Counted from the first letter of the stretch, positions 43,227-51,897 are shown. The stretch is DNA of 53,774 nt from Paenibacillus mendelii (GCF_024498075.1 NZ_JANHOF010000027.1:1-53774); one strand, 5' to 3'. Translations and numbers: made by a program. Notes: a model not told the origin generated them from the letters alone.

Positions 43227-43346
43227 ATGTCCACCGTGAAGGATGGAGAGTTGATCTTCATACCCAACGGCGGTCAGATGCTCCGGGTGTTGAACACCTC
43301 TAGTCTTACGATGTTCGAAATCCTCCTTGTAAAAGAATTCGCATAA
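43227..43346 (+). CDS. Possible 39-aa ORF or relic
   Basis: ATG 43227 has GAGGA just upstream and opens a frame starting STVKDGELIFIPNGGQMLRV with a hydrophobic end. It resembles a gene remnant more than a complete protein. Otherwise the region 43082-43420 shows no gene. Confidence 0.25.
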   Translation: MSTVKDGELIFIPNGGQMLRVLNTSSLTMFEILLVKEFA

Positions 43347-43400
43347 GGCATAGGCTTCAATGGCAGTTCCGTTCATCTAAAAATGGAGTTATAACAATTT

Positions 43401-43450
43401 CCAAAATGGTTATCATTTTCTTGACTTACATGTAATGAATTTTTTTTAAT
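43401..43450 (+). promoter_or_regulatory. Candidate promoter with Fur-box-like element
   Basis: TTGACT (43421-43426), 18 nt, TTTAAT (43445-43450) may drive the DUF1292 gene. Upstream, AAATGGTTATCATTTTC resembles a partial Fur box (about 10 of 15 core bases). Low certainty. Confidence 0.3.
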
Positions 43451-43507
43451 CTTTGTGGAAAAATATATAAGAATAATATGTCTTACAACCAAGGAGGGCT
43501 AAATGTG

Positions 43508-43780
43508 ATGATGGAAAACGGTGATGTTCTCACGTTGGTGGACGATGAGGGTTCTGAACAAGAGGTCGAGGTGTTGGGTTCTCTAGATTTGGAGAACCAA
43601 CATTATATAGCAGTTGCATACTTGGACGAGCTTGAGCTTGAGGATGGGGAGAAGGAAAAAGAAGATCTAAATATATTCTTTCTGCAAGTCAATGAGAGTG
43701 ATGAGCTTTCGGTGATCGAAAATGATGAAGAATTTGAAAAAGTTTCTTCGGCTTTTGAAGCAGCTTTAGAGCAAAGATAA
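43508..43780 (+). CDS. DUF1292 (YrzB-like) protein
   Basis: A 90-residue highly acidic protein of the DUF1292/UPF0473 type: GDVLTLVDDEGSEQEVEVLGSLDL, YIAVAYL, and a tail of Glu and Asp with FEKVSSAFE. Its function is unknown. The family is usually linked to yrrL/alaS-type loci in Bacilli; here it stands alone, so it may be a paralogue. AAGGAGG lies 10 nt from ATG 43508; GTG 43505 and ATG 43511 are alternatives, and ATG 43478 is upstream of the site. Confidence 0.88.
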   Translation: MMENGDVLTLVDDEGSEQEVEVLGSLDLENQHYIAVAYLDELELEDGEKEKEDLNIFFLQVNESDELSVIENDEEFEKVSSAFEAALEQR

Positions 43781-43879
43781 GGGAAGAATATTTTCGTGGA
43801 TTACGAATATGCAAGTCCAAAAAACACTAAGATGAGTTTACTTGTATATTGTGGTGACAGAGAACGATAGTGTAATGAT

Positions 43880-43910
43880 AACAGGCTGCCGATAATATCG
43901 GCAGCCTGTT
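43880..43910. terminator. Perfect 14-bp stem-loop
   Basis: AACAGGCTGCCGAT (43880-43893) pairs with ATCGGCAGCCTGTT (43897-43910) across AAT. No T-run; it may end the DUF1292 transcript or be the scar of a deletion, since the adjacent YqeG relic breaks here. Confidence 0.55.
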
Positions 43911-44007
43911 CCAGTTTAAAAGTATTCCTTTAATTCCTGCCCGTTGCAGCGCGTCTCCGTCTATGTCATAAATTAATCGCACATTGTGAAGGTTTGAAAA
44001 TAGGCAT
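43911..44007 (-). pseudogene. YqeG-type HAD phosphatase relic
   Basis: On the minus strand, CGGAGG and ATG 44007 start MPIFKPSQCAINL, which stops. In the next frame the sequence continues IYDIDGDALQRAGIKGIL, the usual N-terminal helix and strand of YqeG-type HAD phosphatases. It ends at the hairpin at 43910 before the catalytic DLDNT motif. So there is a frameshift and loss of everything after ~33 residues. The remainder of the gap to 44270 shows nothing else. Confidence 0.45.
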
Positions 44008-44269
44008 AAGCTTCCTCCGTTACATTTGATCACGAAGCTAGTCATAAGTCTTAGATACTTTTCCTCCTTCCTTTTTAATACCCTTAACCGTCAGCACACA
44101 GCCTTGAATGTATGCCAAAAGAAAGTACAGATCAAGTAGTATCGATCCATGTTGAAGATAAACCGTAAAAAATACACCTATTCTGAGACGTTAACTCCCC
44201 TTATAACTCCTGTTACCAACGAATGAATAAATAGAAAGGTATATTCGTACATGGGGGTCTGACGCTGAA

Positions 44270-45298
44270 ATGAGAAAACGTAGCTGTGTTATTTTACTGT
44301 GCTTGCTTGCCTTTGGTTTACTAACGAATCATGTATTTGCCGCTGAGCCCACAAATGAAAATAAGCTCGTTCCTGAAGAAGGGGAGTATGGATTTTTTGT
44401 TTTTGAAATCGGCAGTCCAACGATGATTTTCAATGGGAAGACAGAGGAAATTGATCCTGATTTTAAAACAGCGCCGCTGCTGATAAAAGGGACTACCTTA
44501 CTGCCTATAAGAATCATTATTGAAAAGCTGGGGGGTACCTTGAAGTGGGACGAAGCTATGAATACTATTGACATCAAGTACAACGGAAAAAGCATAACTC
44601 TACAAATCGGCCATAAAACGGCCCTTGTGGATAACGAAGAAAAAATGCTTCATGTAGAAGCGGTCATCTTGAAGAACAGAACAATGATACCGCTGCGGTT
44701 TGTGGCTGAAAGCCTCGGTCTGAAGGTTTATTGGCACGGGGATCATAAAATATCTATAAGCACAAACGCCTTGAAGGATACGTTTTCCTCTGATCGTTTC
44801 AGCACAGAGGATTTGTCCATATATGATGCGGTCTTGAAAAAGCAAATTCGTCTTGGCATGGCGAAAAAAGAGATCGATAATTGGTTTGGATTTCAGCCGG
44901 AAAAGGATTACATGGGCACATATAATTATGAGGGTCTCGAAGTGTATTACAGGGATGGCAAAGCAGCGGGGCTAATGGTCAGCTCGGGAAATAACTTATC
45001 TACAAGGTTTTCTACGGTCCGAAATGTTAACCTGCTCACCACCAAGAAAGAGGTCCAGCAAAAATATGGGGTGAGTGTTGAAAAGGACAGTGGGGACAGT
45101 GATCTATATGCCACCTTCATCTTTTTGAAAGAGGATCAAGGCGTTGACGGCTCATTAGTCAAGCTGGAATCCTTGCCTTTGCCTAATGAGCCGATGAAGA
45201 ACAAGTATTATATATCGTTTTTGTTCAACGGCAACAAGCAAAAAACGATCTCGCACCTACTTATTAGCGACTTTGAGTTTGCCATGTATTCGAAGTAG
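44270..45298 (+). CDS. Secreted stalk-domain (copper amine oxidase N-like) protein
   Basis: A 342-residue exported protein. A Sec signal peptide (MRKRSCVILLCLLAF...HVFAAE) is followed by a two-part copper-amine-oxidase-N domain: GTTLLPIRIIIEKLGGTLKW and RTMIPLRFVAESLGLKVYW, the classical paired signature. The C-terminal ~170 residues are unrecognised and beta-rich. The only purine site upstream (GGGGG) is about 13 nt from the ATG, so its use is uncertain. It ends in a strong terminator and stands alone. Confidence 0.85.
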   Translation: MRKRSCVILLCLLAFGLLTNHVFAAEPTNENKLVPEEGEYGFFVFEIGSPTMIFNGKTEEIDPDFKTAPLLIKGTTLLPIRIIIEKLGGTLKWDEAMNTIDIKYNGKSITLQIGHKTALVDNEEKMLHVEAVILKNRTMIPLRFVAESLGLKVYWHGDHKISISTNALKDTFSSDRFSTEDLSIYDAVLKKQIRLGMAKKEIDNWFGFQPEKDYMGTYNYEGLEVYYRDGKAAGLMVSSGNNLSTRFSTVRNVNLLTTKKEVQQKYGVSVEKDSGDSDLYATFIFLKEDQGVDGSLVKLESLPLPNEPMKNKYYISFLFNGNKQKTISHLLISDFEFAMYSK

Positions 45299-45339
45299 TA
45301 TAAATAAAGAACGAGGCGTTGTGAATTGAATATAGACAA

Positions 45340-45376
45340 AGACAATCATTCTCTATGTCTGAGATGATTGTCTTTT
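45340..45376 (+). terminator. Intrinsic terminator
   Basis: AAAGACAATCA-TTCTC (45340-45355) pairs with GAGATGATTGTCTTT (45361-45375) with one bulge, followed by TT. Confidence 0.8.
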
Positions 45377-45406
45377 TAAGACGTCAAATCCTCAAGCTAA
45401 AATCCA

Positions 45407-46909
45407 TTACAGCGTGACGCGCTTCAGCTTCCATACATCCAATTGCTTGAGCTTGACGGTACCCTTCGAGGCATACACATCCAGGCCTTGACTGTTCGGG
45501 TGGGGGTAGATCCGATTCGAGCTGACAAGCCGCCCTTCATTCATGAAGATCTCCACGGAAGAGCGGTCCATAATAATGTGCAGCTTAATCCGACCACCCG
45601 ACATCGGAAGCAATGAACATGATTTGCTCCCCGTGAAGCCACTTCCCGACTTGTCACGATTGAAGGTCAAGGTTTCCGTCTCGCTGCTGTAGGTGATAAT
45701 TGTTTCCTGGTCATGTAGCTCGGAACGGCGCAATGAAATCGAGAACTCGGCATCTGGTTCCGCATCGCCTAGCTCGAATTCGGCGATGATCTCAAGGCAA
45801 TCGCCGACGATATCTCCCCAAGCTCCACGTATCCCTTCCTGAAGGTTTACCTCTTCGAAATGCTGATGTCCCTCACGCAATTGCTGCAGCTCCGGTGCCG
45901 GTGTGAACTGGACGCTCCCATCGGGGAGTAAGGTCATGATTCGCGGCACGGTCAACGAGCCGAACCAGTTGCTGACCGCTTCAATGCGCGGTGCGGCATG
46001 CCAGTCCATCCAGCCGATCAATATGCGCCGGCCTAGACCGTCGTGGAATGTTTGGGCAGCGTAGAAGTCTAACCCGCAATCCGTCTCGCCTACGAATGTG
46101 CTGTTGAATTTACCTTGCTCATAGTTCAATGACCCGACCATATACAGGTTCTTACCACCTGTAATGGCTTCATTCTCGATGATAAGCGAGGAGGTGAGGA
46201 ATACATGTGTATCCCGCTCGAATGGGAACATGTCCGGACACTCCCATACCTGTCCCATGGATCCGTCGCTTTCCGCCGCTACCCCGATGTAATCCCATTG
46301 ACGCAGATTCTCGGAACGGTACATGAGCGTCTTTCCGTAGCCGAATTTGGAACTTCCGACAACCATGTACCACGTATCTTCATGTCTCCATACCTTCGGA
46401 TCGCGAAAATCCGCCAATGATCCATCCTCGGGAGGATCGCTTATGACCGGATTGTTCTCATACTTATGAAATACAATACCATCCTCGCTGAACGCTAGAT
46501 TTTGCATCTGAATGGCCGTCCGGTCTCCTTCCCGCTCAATATAACCGGTATAGATCAGCGTCAGTATACCGTTATCGTCAACCGCGCTCCCCGAGTAACA
46601 GCCGTTCCGGTCATATGACTGGCTTGGCGCTATTGCCACCGGAAGGTATTCCCAATGTACCAAGTCTTTGCTCTTTACATGCCCCCATACCTTCTCGCCA
46701 TCGTGGACGCTGAACGGAAGGTGCTGGAAGAAGGCGTGGTATTCACCCTTGTAGTAGACAAGCCCATTGGGATCATTCATAAAATAAGCCTGTGGCATGA
46801 TGTGAAAGCCTTGGCGGTAATAATCCTTGGATACGCTTTCATGTGCTTGCGCAGCAGAAGCGGTCGCTTGCTGGATCAGGATCTGGTGCTGCCTATCGTG
46901 TTCGTTCAT
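45407..46909 (-). CDS. Sucrose-6-phosphate hydrolase / GH32 enzyme
   Basis: A 500-residue glycoside hydrolase family 32 enzyme with a five-blade propeller and a C-terminal beta-sandwich. Nucleophile D46 lies in MNDPNGL, the transition-state Asp in FRDPKVW, and the acid/base Glu in WECPDMF. It hydrolyses beta-fructosides such as sucrose or sucrose-6-phosphate. No signal peptide, so it is cytosolic. ATG 46909 is taken as the start, with a weak GGGTGA upstream; TTG 46942 and ATG 46921 are alternatives. No PTS gene is adjacent, so the sugar source is unclear. Confidence 0.9.
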   Translation of the reverse strand: MNEHDRQHQILIQQATASAAQAHESVSKDYYRQGFHIMPQAYFMNDPNGLVYYKGEYHAFFQHLPFSVHDGEKVWGHVKSKDLVHWEYLPVAIAPSQSYDRNGCYSGSAVDDNGILTLIYTGYIEREGDRTAIQMQNLAFSEDGIVFHKYENNPVISDPPEDGSLADFRDPKVWRHEDTWYMVVGSSKFGYGKTLMYRSENLRQWDYIGVAAESDGSMGQVWECPDMFPFERDTHVFLTSSLIIENEAITGGKNLYMVGSLNYEQGKFNSTFVGETDCGLDFYAAQTFHDGLGRRILIGWMDWHAAPRIEAVSNWFGSLTVPRIMTLLPDGSVQFTPAPELQQLREGHQHFEEVNLQEGIRGAWGDIVGDCLEIIAEFELGDAEPDAEFSISLRRSELHDQETIITYSSETETLTFNRDKSGSGFTGSKSCSLLPMSGGRIKLHIIMDRSSVEIFMNEGRLVSSNRIYPHPNSQGLDVYASKGTVKLKQLDVWKLKRVTL

Positions 46910-47136
46910 CGAATCACCCATCTCATTGGAATTGAGTTTCAAAGCTAGTTTACGGTATTTTGTGGATATACGCTACGATTGTCTTCATAGCGCCGCACAG
47001 GAATATGAGGATCGGCCTACGCTTGAGGGGGGTCATAGGAAAATGCAGCGTAAACGGGCACGGCTCTGCAACAATACAAGGCTAGATTCGTCTAGTTAGA
47101 TGTGGGAATTCCCTCCAAACTGATGAGGTGATGATA

Positions 47137-47748
47137 ATGTGGAAGAGAACAACAACGGTTATACTAGGTTTTCTGCTCGTGTTCGGTATGTGGGTTGCGG
47201 TCGTGCCTGTAACTGTCCATGCATGCTCTTGCGCACAAGTCCCAAACATAGAAGACCAGTTGAATCGAAAAACGGCCATCTTTACGGGGAAAGTAGTGAG
47301 CTTGACCAAACCTGTTCAAGGGGAGATACAGTCTTCCGCAGATCCTGTTGAAGCTCAATTCGAAGTGAAAACGGTATGGAAAGGTGAAGTGGGTTCTCAG
47401 ACAGCGGTTTACACCGCATTGAGTTCGGTAAGTTGTGGATATGAGGGATTCGAAGTGAATAAGGAATACATCGTTTATGCTTATGGTGGTCCCGATCGGC
47501 TCGAAACCGGGTTCTGTGAAGGAACGAAGACCCTTACATCCGCGCAAAATGATCTTAAAGCATTAGGAACAGGATATGAACCCGCTAAGATCAACGCTAA
47601 GATAATGATTCCTCAAGAGGCGCCGTTAGAACTATCAACGATGGATACAGAACCAGATAACCGATTGGCATCAAACGGCATCGTTCTTGCAATTTCTCTA
47701 TCCTTGTTAATCTTGCTGGTTATCTTCATAAGAAGGCGAGCCCGATGA
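47137..47748 (+). CDS. TIMP-like (netrin-fold) membrane-anchored protein
   Basis: A 203-residue protein with a signal peptide ending VHA-CSCAQVPN, so a Cys-x-Cys pair sits at the mature N-terminus, as in metalloproteinase inhibitors. The NTR/TIMP-like fold follows: IFTGKVVSLTK, FEVKTVWKGEVG, SCGYEGFEVNKEYIVYAYGG, and ETGFCEGTKTL. A C-terminal helix and RRRAR tail (residues ~180-203) anchor it outward. ATG 47137 has GAGG 8 nt upstream. The exact role is unknown. Confidence 0.8.
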   Translation: MWKRTTTVILGFLLVFGMWVAVVPVTVHACSCAQVPNIEDQLNRKTAIFTGKVVSLTKPVQGEIQSSADPVEAQFEVKTVWKGEVGSQTAVYTALSSVSCGYEGFEVNKEYIVYAYGGPDRLETGFCEGTKTLTSAQNDLKALGTGYEPAKINAKIMIPQEAPLELSTMDTEPDNRLASNGIVLAISLSLLILLVIFIRRRAR

Positions 47749-47757
47749 TAGCAGCTG

Positions 47758-47801
47758 TAGACCCTTTATACATTTACACACTACAAGCGCGATAGGGTCT
47801 A
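47758..47801. terminator. Stem between TIMP-like and LacI genes
   Basis: TAGACCCT (47758-47765) pairs with AGGGTCTA (47794-47801), followed by TTTATC. Probable bidirectional terminator. Confidence 0.5.
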
Positions 47802-47805
47802 TTTA

Positions 47806-48867
47806 TCAACGCTGAGCCCGGTTAAGCCCACTCGAAGCCGACTTCACCGTTTCCCCCCAGAAGAAGGTACCGGCGAGACGTACATGCTCGAACGGAAGCC
47901 GGGGATTGGCGATTCTGCGGAGCATCAATTCCGCGGCGCGTTCCGCGGCTTCACGAATAAGCAAGATCGGTCTTGATATACCTGGATACAAGGGATGGCT
48001 GTCGTGGTCAGTTGTGATCAATGAAATGGAATCGGGTACCGAAAGCCCGAGCAAATGTAAAACCTCCAATAACAAATTGACGTCCTCATTATTCCTGCAT
48101 AGTACGGCTGTGTAGTCTCCTGACAGCAGCTTGGATCTTAAACGCTCCAGCCTCTCCGCTTGGGGTACGGTGACCTCCGTCATATGCGCTGCCGGATCAA
48201 TCGGCAGCTTCAGTCTTGCGCAAGCGGCTTGGAACGCTTCCCAGCGAAGCCGGAAGCCTCGCTGATCATGGATGTCGCCGATAAATAGGATACGTCTGTG
48301 CCCGTAATCGTACAATGCGTTTACGGATTGGTGTACCGCATGCTGGACATCCCAAATTACGCTGTCGGCTTCGGCGCTGTCGGGAGGATAATTGATCATT
48401 ACTTTCGGGAGCGGCAGCCGCAGAAGTATGGCTTCGATCCAATAAGGCAATGCAGGCGGTGTGAACAGTCCATCCATATACAGAACCCCGCTGCGCTCCA
48501 GCCACTCCATAACCTCTTTTTCACTCGTGAAATGATTCGGCAGCACCATGGCCGACAATACATGTCCCAGTTCATTCATTCTTTGCTGCAATCCCTGGAC
48601 CTGCATATGGTAGAAGCTCTGATCCGCTGCCATCAGCATGGCAAACCTTCGCGGCTTGCCCGCACCAACCCAGGGGATTTGCTCCGCGGATAACCCCGCC
48701 GTCTGCGCCTTTGTCAGATAACCGAGCTGCCTGGCTGTTTGGCATATTTCCCGGCGGGTGGATTCCGACATCCCGGGCAAGCCTCGCAGCGCCTTCGATA
48801 CCGTATGAACCGTAACACCGAGCTGGTCGGCGATAACTTGCAGTGTGACGACTTTCTTCCGGGGCAT
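47806..48867 (-). CDS. LacI-family transcriptional regulator
   Basis: A 353-residue repressor. The N-terminal LacI HTH (TLQVIADQLGVTVHTVSKALRG) and hinge are followed by a periplasmic-binding-protein-like ligand domain (RRFAMLMAADQ, GHRRILFIGDIHDQRGFRLR, and ITTDHDSHPLYPGISRP). The ligand is probably a sugar. It is divergent from an FAD oxidoreductase gene with a perfect 8-bp dyad operator overlapping the latter's promoter. The GH32 gene is nearby on the same strand, beyond the TIMP-like gene, but the adjacent dyad points to the oxidoreductase as the main target. Confidence 0.92.
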   Translation of the reverse strand: MPRKKVVTLQVIADQLGVTVHTVSKALRGLPGMSESTRREICQTARQLGYLTKAQTAGLSAEQIPWVGAGKPRRFAMLMAADQSFYHMQVQGLQQRMNELGHVLSAMVLPNHFTSEKEVMEWLERSGVLYMDGLFTPPALPYWIEAILLRLPLPKVMINYPPDSAEADSVIWDVQHAVHQSVNALYDYGHRRILFIGDIHDQRGFRLRWEAFQAACARLKLPIDPAAHMTEVTVPQAERLERLRSKLLSGDYTAVLCRNNEDVNLLLEVLHLLGLSVPDSISLITTDHDSHPLYPGISRPILLIREAAERAAELMLRRIANPRLPFEHVRLAGTFFWGETVKSASSGLNRAQR

Positions 48868-48916
48868 CCATTATCCTCCTTGATCCCTTTCCTATGTACT
48901 CATAATGTAACAAAAA

Positions 48917-48967
48917 TGAAACTTTAATGTAACTCGTTTCACACGTATACTGAAACCACTTTCAGTA
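48917..48967 (+). promoter_or_regulatory. Promoter and LacI-type operators of the FAD oxidoreductase
   Basis: TTTAAT (48923-48928), 17 nt, TATACT (48946-48951) is a probable promoter. TACTGAAA (48948-48955) and TTTCAGTA (48960-48967) form a perfect dyad on the -10/+1 region. A second looser pair, TGAAAC (48917-48922) and GTTTCA (48936-48941), lies over the -35. The arms fit LacI-family sites. Confidence 0.75.
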
Positions 48968-48982
48968 TCGGGAGGTTGAGGC

Positions 48983-50227
48983 ATGAGTAAGGTTTCATTA
49001 CAGCGTAATGTCGAGATCTATGATGACGCGGACATCGTCGTCATTGGCGGAGGTCCTGCAGGAACGGCTGCTGCGATCAGTGGGGCAAGAAGCGGCAAGA
49101 AAGTCGTGCTTCTGGAACATTCGGGTCAATTGGGCGGTATGGGAACGCTCGGTAATGTAAGTATTTTCATGGGGGTAGGCAACGTGACCGGGATCTATCG
49201 GGAGCTCGTGTCTGAGGTCATGCCGAACTATTTGCCGCAATCGCACCAAGGCTCCATCTGGCCGCAATACTCCCCTTTTAACGTACGTCATTATTTGAAT
49301 GCCAAGCTGGAGAGGGAAGGAGTTAAGGTTTATTATCATACAAGCTTTGTTGCGGCAATCCAAGAAGGCGATACGGTTACAGGGGTAATCGCCAATACGC
49401 GGGAAGGGCTGAGAGCGTTCCTTGGCCGATCGATCATTGACTGTACCGGGGATGCGCGGGTGGCTCAGGATACGGGTGTTCCAACGCATTCCGGACGAGA
49501 GGGCGACGGTCTTACCCAACCGATGACATTGATGTTCATGATGCAGAATACCGGCAAGCCGGTTAAACCCTATTTGCCGGATGACTGCTATTATTACGAA
49601 TCAATAAACGATTTGCCGCAGGGTCGGCACCTGTATTGGGAGTATAACAATGATGGTATGCTGCTCGTCAACATGACGCGGGTGAAGGGGAACGGCGCCA
49701 AGATTGAAGACATCAATCACGCCGAGAAGGAAGGTCTTCGTCAAGTGTTCTCCGTCGCGCATTATTTGCAGCGAAACGGATTTGAGACGTACACTCTATC
49801 GCATATTCCCGGCCAAATCGGCGTTCGGGAAACGAATCAAATCGAAGGAATGTATACGTTAACGGAGAATGATCTGACAAGCGGCCGACGCTTCGAAGAC
49901 GTTGTGGCCCAGACGAACTATGAAATCGACATTCACAGCCCGGACGGCAAAAAGACGTGCGACGAGCGTCAGCTCAGCGGTTACGATATCCCTTACCGCT
50001 GTATGATTCCCATTCAGGTTAAGGGCCTTCTCGTGGCCGGAAGGTGTATCTCCGCCACTCATGTAGCCATGTCCTCCATGCGCGTGCAAGCTACCTGCTA
50101 TGCGCTCGGACAAGCGGCAGGCATAGCGGCGGCGTGTGCGGTCGAGGGAAATATTCATCTTGATCAAGTCTCCATTCCGAAGCTGCATCAACGATTGGCT
50201 GACCAAGGCGTCGTTTTTTTGAAATAA
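48983..50227 (+). CDS. FAD-dependent oxidoreductase (FAD_oxidored type)
   Basis: A 414-residue flavoprotein. The dinucleotide-binding motif VVIGGGPAGTAAAISGARSG is at residues ~18-38, then the LGGMGTLGNVSIF loop. The C-terminal FAD-binding block is VKGLLVAGRCISATHVAMSS, with GQAAGIAAA after it. The family oxidises or reduces unknown substrates; sugar-related compounds are suggested by the divergent LacI regulator. GGGAGG lies about 9 nt upstream of the ATG. It ends before a hairpin pair. Confidence 0.88.
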   Translation: MSKVSLQRNVEIYDDADIVVIGGGPAGTAAAISGARSGKKVVLLEHSGQLGGMGTLGNVSIFMGVGNVTGIYRELVSEVMPNYLPQSHQGSIWPQYSPFNVRHYLNAKLEREGVKVYYHTSFVAAIQEGDTVTGVIANTREGLRAFLGRSIIDCTGDARVAQDTGVPTHSGREGDGLTQPMTLMFMMQNTGKPVKPYLPDDCYYYESINDLPQGRHLYWEYNNDGMLLVNMTRVKGNGAKIEDINHAEKEGLRQVFSVAHYLQRNGFETYTLSHIPGQIGVRETNQIEGMYTLTENDLTSGRRFEDVVAQTNYEIDIHSPDGKKTCDERQLSGYDIPYRCMIPIQVKGLLVAGRCISATHVAMSSMRVQATCYALGQAAGIAAACAVEGNIHLDQVSIPKLHQRLADQGVVFLK

Positions 50228-50245
50228 GACCTATATCGAAACATA

Positions 50246-50325
50246 GCCCGTTACTTGATTAACGGGTGCTTGGGTTGAACGAAACAAGGAGCAGTTTGCC
50301 TCGCCCGGCAGCTGCTCCTTGTTTT
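50246..50325 (+). terminator. Two hairpins after the oxidoreductase
   Basis: CCCGTTA (50247-50253) with TAACGGG (50260-50266), then AAACAAGGAGCAG (50282-50294) with CTGCTCCTTGTTT (50312-50324) followed by TTGTATGG. The second is a strong terminator. Confidence 0.8.
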
Positions 50326-50359
50326 GTATGGCTCTTCGGAAAATATAGTTGAAGGACGC

Positions 50360-51058
50360 TCAATAACATTGTATATATCTCATCATTTCTGTTATGCCAT
50401 TCATTTGCTTTTCCAACTGCTCATTCAGCTTCTGAAGAGCCACTTTGAAGGAGCGTTCAATCGTAGTTAGATCATGTGTCTCTAAAGCTTCAAGCAACTG
50501 TTTCATGCTTTCAATGAAAAAGAAGGTTTTCCTTAAACTGCTTAGCACAATAATCTTTTTTAATTCCCGCGATGTAAAGACTCTATATCCGTTTTCCGGA
50601 TTCCGCTTAGCGCGAATAAGCCCCTCCTTTTCCCAGTGTCGAATAGCGGATGGGTTTACCCCAGCGATAACGGCGACCTCTCCGATTTTCATTTCATCCG
50701 TGACCTGAATATTCCTATACATGGAGAAATCAGTTTGATGAATGAGGCTCATGACCTCCTCGACTCGTTGCTTCTCTACCTGAATGTTGTACTGTTGTAA
50801 ATTGATCATCCAAAGTGCTTGTTCAACGCGACCTTTTTTTAATAAGTTCATGACATCGTAGGCGATAGGCAGATCGAATCCTTTGATCAAGGACCGTAAA
50901 GCAAGGAAAGCTTGAGCATGCAACGGAGTATAATATCTTCTATTACTGGCTGTCCGAGGTACGTCAGGCACCAAATCGAGATTTTCATATCTTCGCAAGG
51001 TTGTGGTGCTGACATGAAGTCTCTTGGCCATCTGCTTCGGCGTAAAGGTTTTGTCCAC
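50360..51058 (-). CDS. Regulator with two MerR-type DNA-binding domains
   Basis: A 232-residue protein with a MerR-type wHTH at each end. The first, residues ~5-70: FTPKQMAKRLHVSTTTLRRYENLDL then RYYTPLHAQAFLALR. The second, ~125-190: MKIGEVAVIAGVNPSAIRHWEKEGLI then YRVFTSRELKKIIVL. A coiled segment joins them. Tandem MerR domains on one chain are unusual. GTG 51058 has AAGGAAGG 8 nt upstream and is preferred over TTG 51082. It lies convergent to the oxidoreductase gene and divergent from the DUF6273 gene. Confidence 0.82.
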   Translation of the reverse strand: MDKTFTPKQMAKRLHVSTTTLRRYENLDLVPDVPRTASNRRYYTPLHAQAFLALRSLIKGFDLPIAYDVMNLLKKGRVEQALWMINLQQYNIQVEKQRVEEVMSLIHQTDFSMYRNIQVTDEMKIGEVAVIAGVNPSAIRHWEKEGLIRAKRNPENGYRVFTSRELKKIIVLSSLRKTFFFIESMKQLLEALETHDLTTIERSFKVALQKLNEQLEKQMNGITEMMRYIQCY

Positions 51059-51213
51059 CTGCGACACCTTCCTTAAAGTCAAACTCTAAAGTACGGCAAC
51101 AATATTATAAGAGACAATGGCCGTCCACACAAGGATTCTTGGTATATCAAATGAAATCTTGCATGAATGTTATATGATCGAAGTTAGAATGAAAAATCGA
51201 GGAGGAAAGCTAA

Positions 51214-51897
51214 ATGGAAAAGGGTCATTTTGCTTTAACTTACCGGAACCTAAAGCCCGGCGAATTCATTGCGTTCGGCACGTATCCGCAGTCTGTAGAC
51301 GGTAAAGAACTGGCGATTAAATGGCGTGTTCTTCAAAATTCAGGAAGCGAGCTGTTTGTTTTGAGTGAGTATATTTTGGACTGTAAGAGGTATCACGGCA
51401 AGAGCGCGGATCTGAAGTGGCGTGATTGCATGGAAATTACGTGGCATGACTGCGATTTGCGCGAGTGGCTGAATGATGAATTCTATAACGCCGCATTCAA
51501 TGCCACCGAGAAGCAATTCATAAAGACGACTCATTGCACGGACAACGGAGAGGGCTGCCCGGATACGGAGGACAAGGTCTTTCTACTTAGCGTTGCTGAG
51601 ACAAATGATTTATCTGAGATCCACGGCAAGGAGTTGAGGCGCGCTGTTGGAACCGATTTTGCCAAGACGAAAAAGCCCGATGGATGCAGCTTATATGTAT
51701 ATGATAAAACGAACAAAGATAACTATATCATCAGAGACGGCGAAGAAATGGGCTGTTCCTGGTGGTGGCTGCGAACACAAGGAAACAAGCCTTCACGTGC
51801 ATTTTTTGCAGGTACAGGTTGCAGTATTCGCAGCTACGGGAATAACAATATAGACGGTTATGGTGTGCGTCCTGCTTTAAATATAAATCTTCCATGA
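51214..51897 (+). CDS. DUF6273 domain protein
   Basis: A 227-residue protein matching the DUF6273 pattern: GTYPQSV near residue 22, IKWRVLQ, SGSELFVLSEYIL, DLREWLNDEFYNAAF, KVFLLSVAET, and WWWLRTQG with a final GVRPALNINL. The fold is probably related to the C-type-lectin-like/formylglycine-type scaffold; the function is not known. GAGGAGG lies 9 nt upstream of the ATG. It leads a small plus-strand cluster with the immunity-protein fragment and the RCC1-repeat gene. Confidence 0.8.
   Translation: MEKGHFALTYRNLKPGEFIAFGTYPQSVDGKELAIKWRVLQNSGSELFVLSEYILDCKRYHGKSADLKWRDCMEITWHDCDLREWLNDEFYNAAFNATEKQFIKTTHCTDNGEGCPDTEDKVFLLSVAETNDLSEIHGKELRRAVGTDFAKTKKPDGCSLYVYDKTNKDNYIIRDGEEMGCSWWWLRTQGNKPSRAFFAGTGCSIRSYGNNNIDGYGVRPALNINLP

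Noticed and set aside
43401..43420. Fur box upstream of the DUF1292 gene as a firm call
   Set aside because: Only about 10 of 15 core positions match and the gene has no iron link; kept as low-confidence only.
46943..47099. Short open frame upstream of the GH32 start (QEYEDRPTLEGGH-like)
   Set aside because: No start signal and no recognisable family; not supported as a gene.
41504..50325. Shared hairpin arm AACAAGGAGCAG at 41504 and 50282 as ends of a transposed segment
   Set aside because: Both are followed by T-runs at gene ends and have different loops; a common terminator form is simpler than a composite element.
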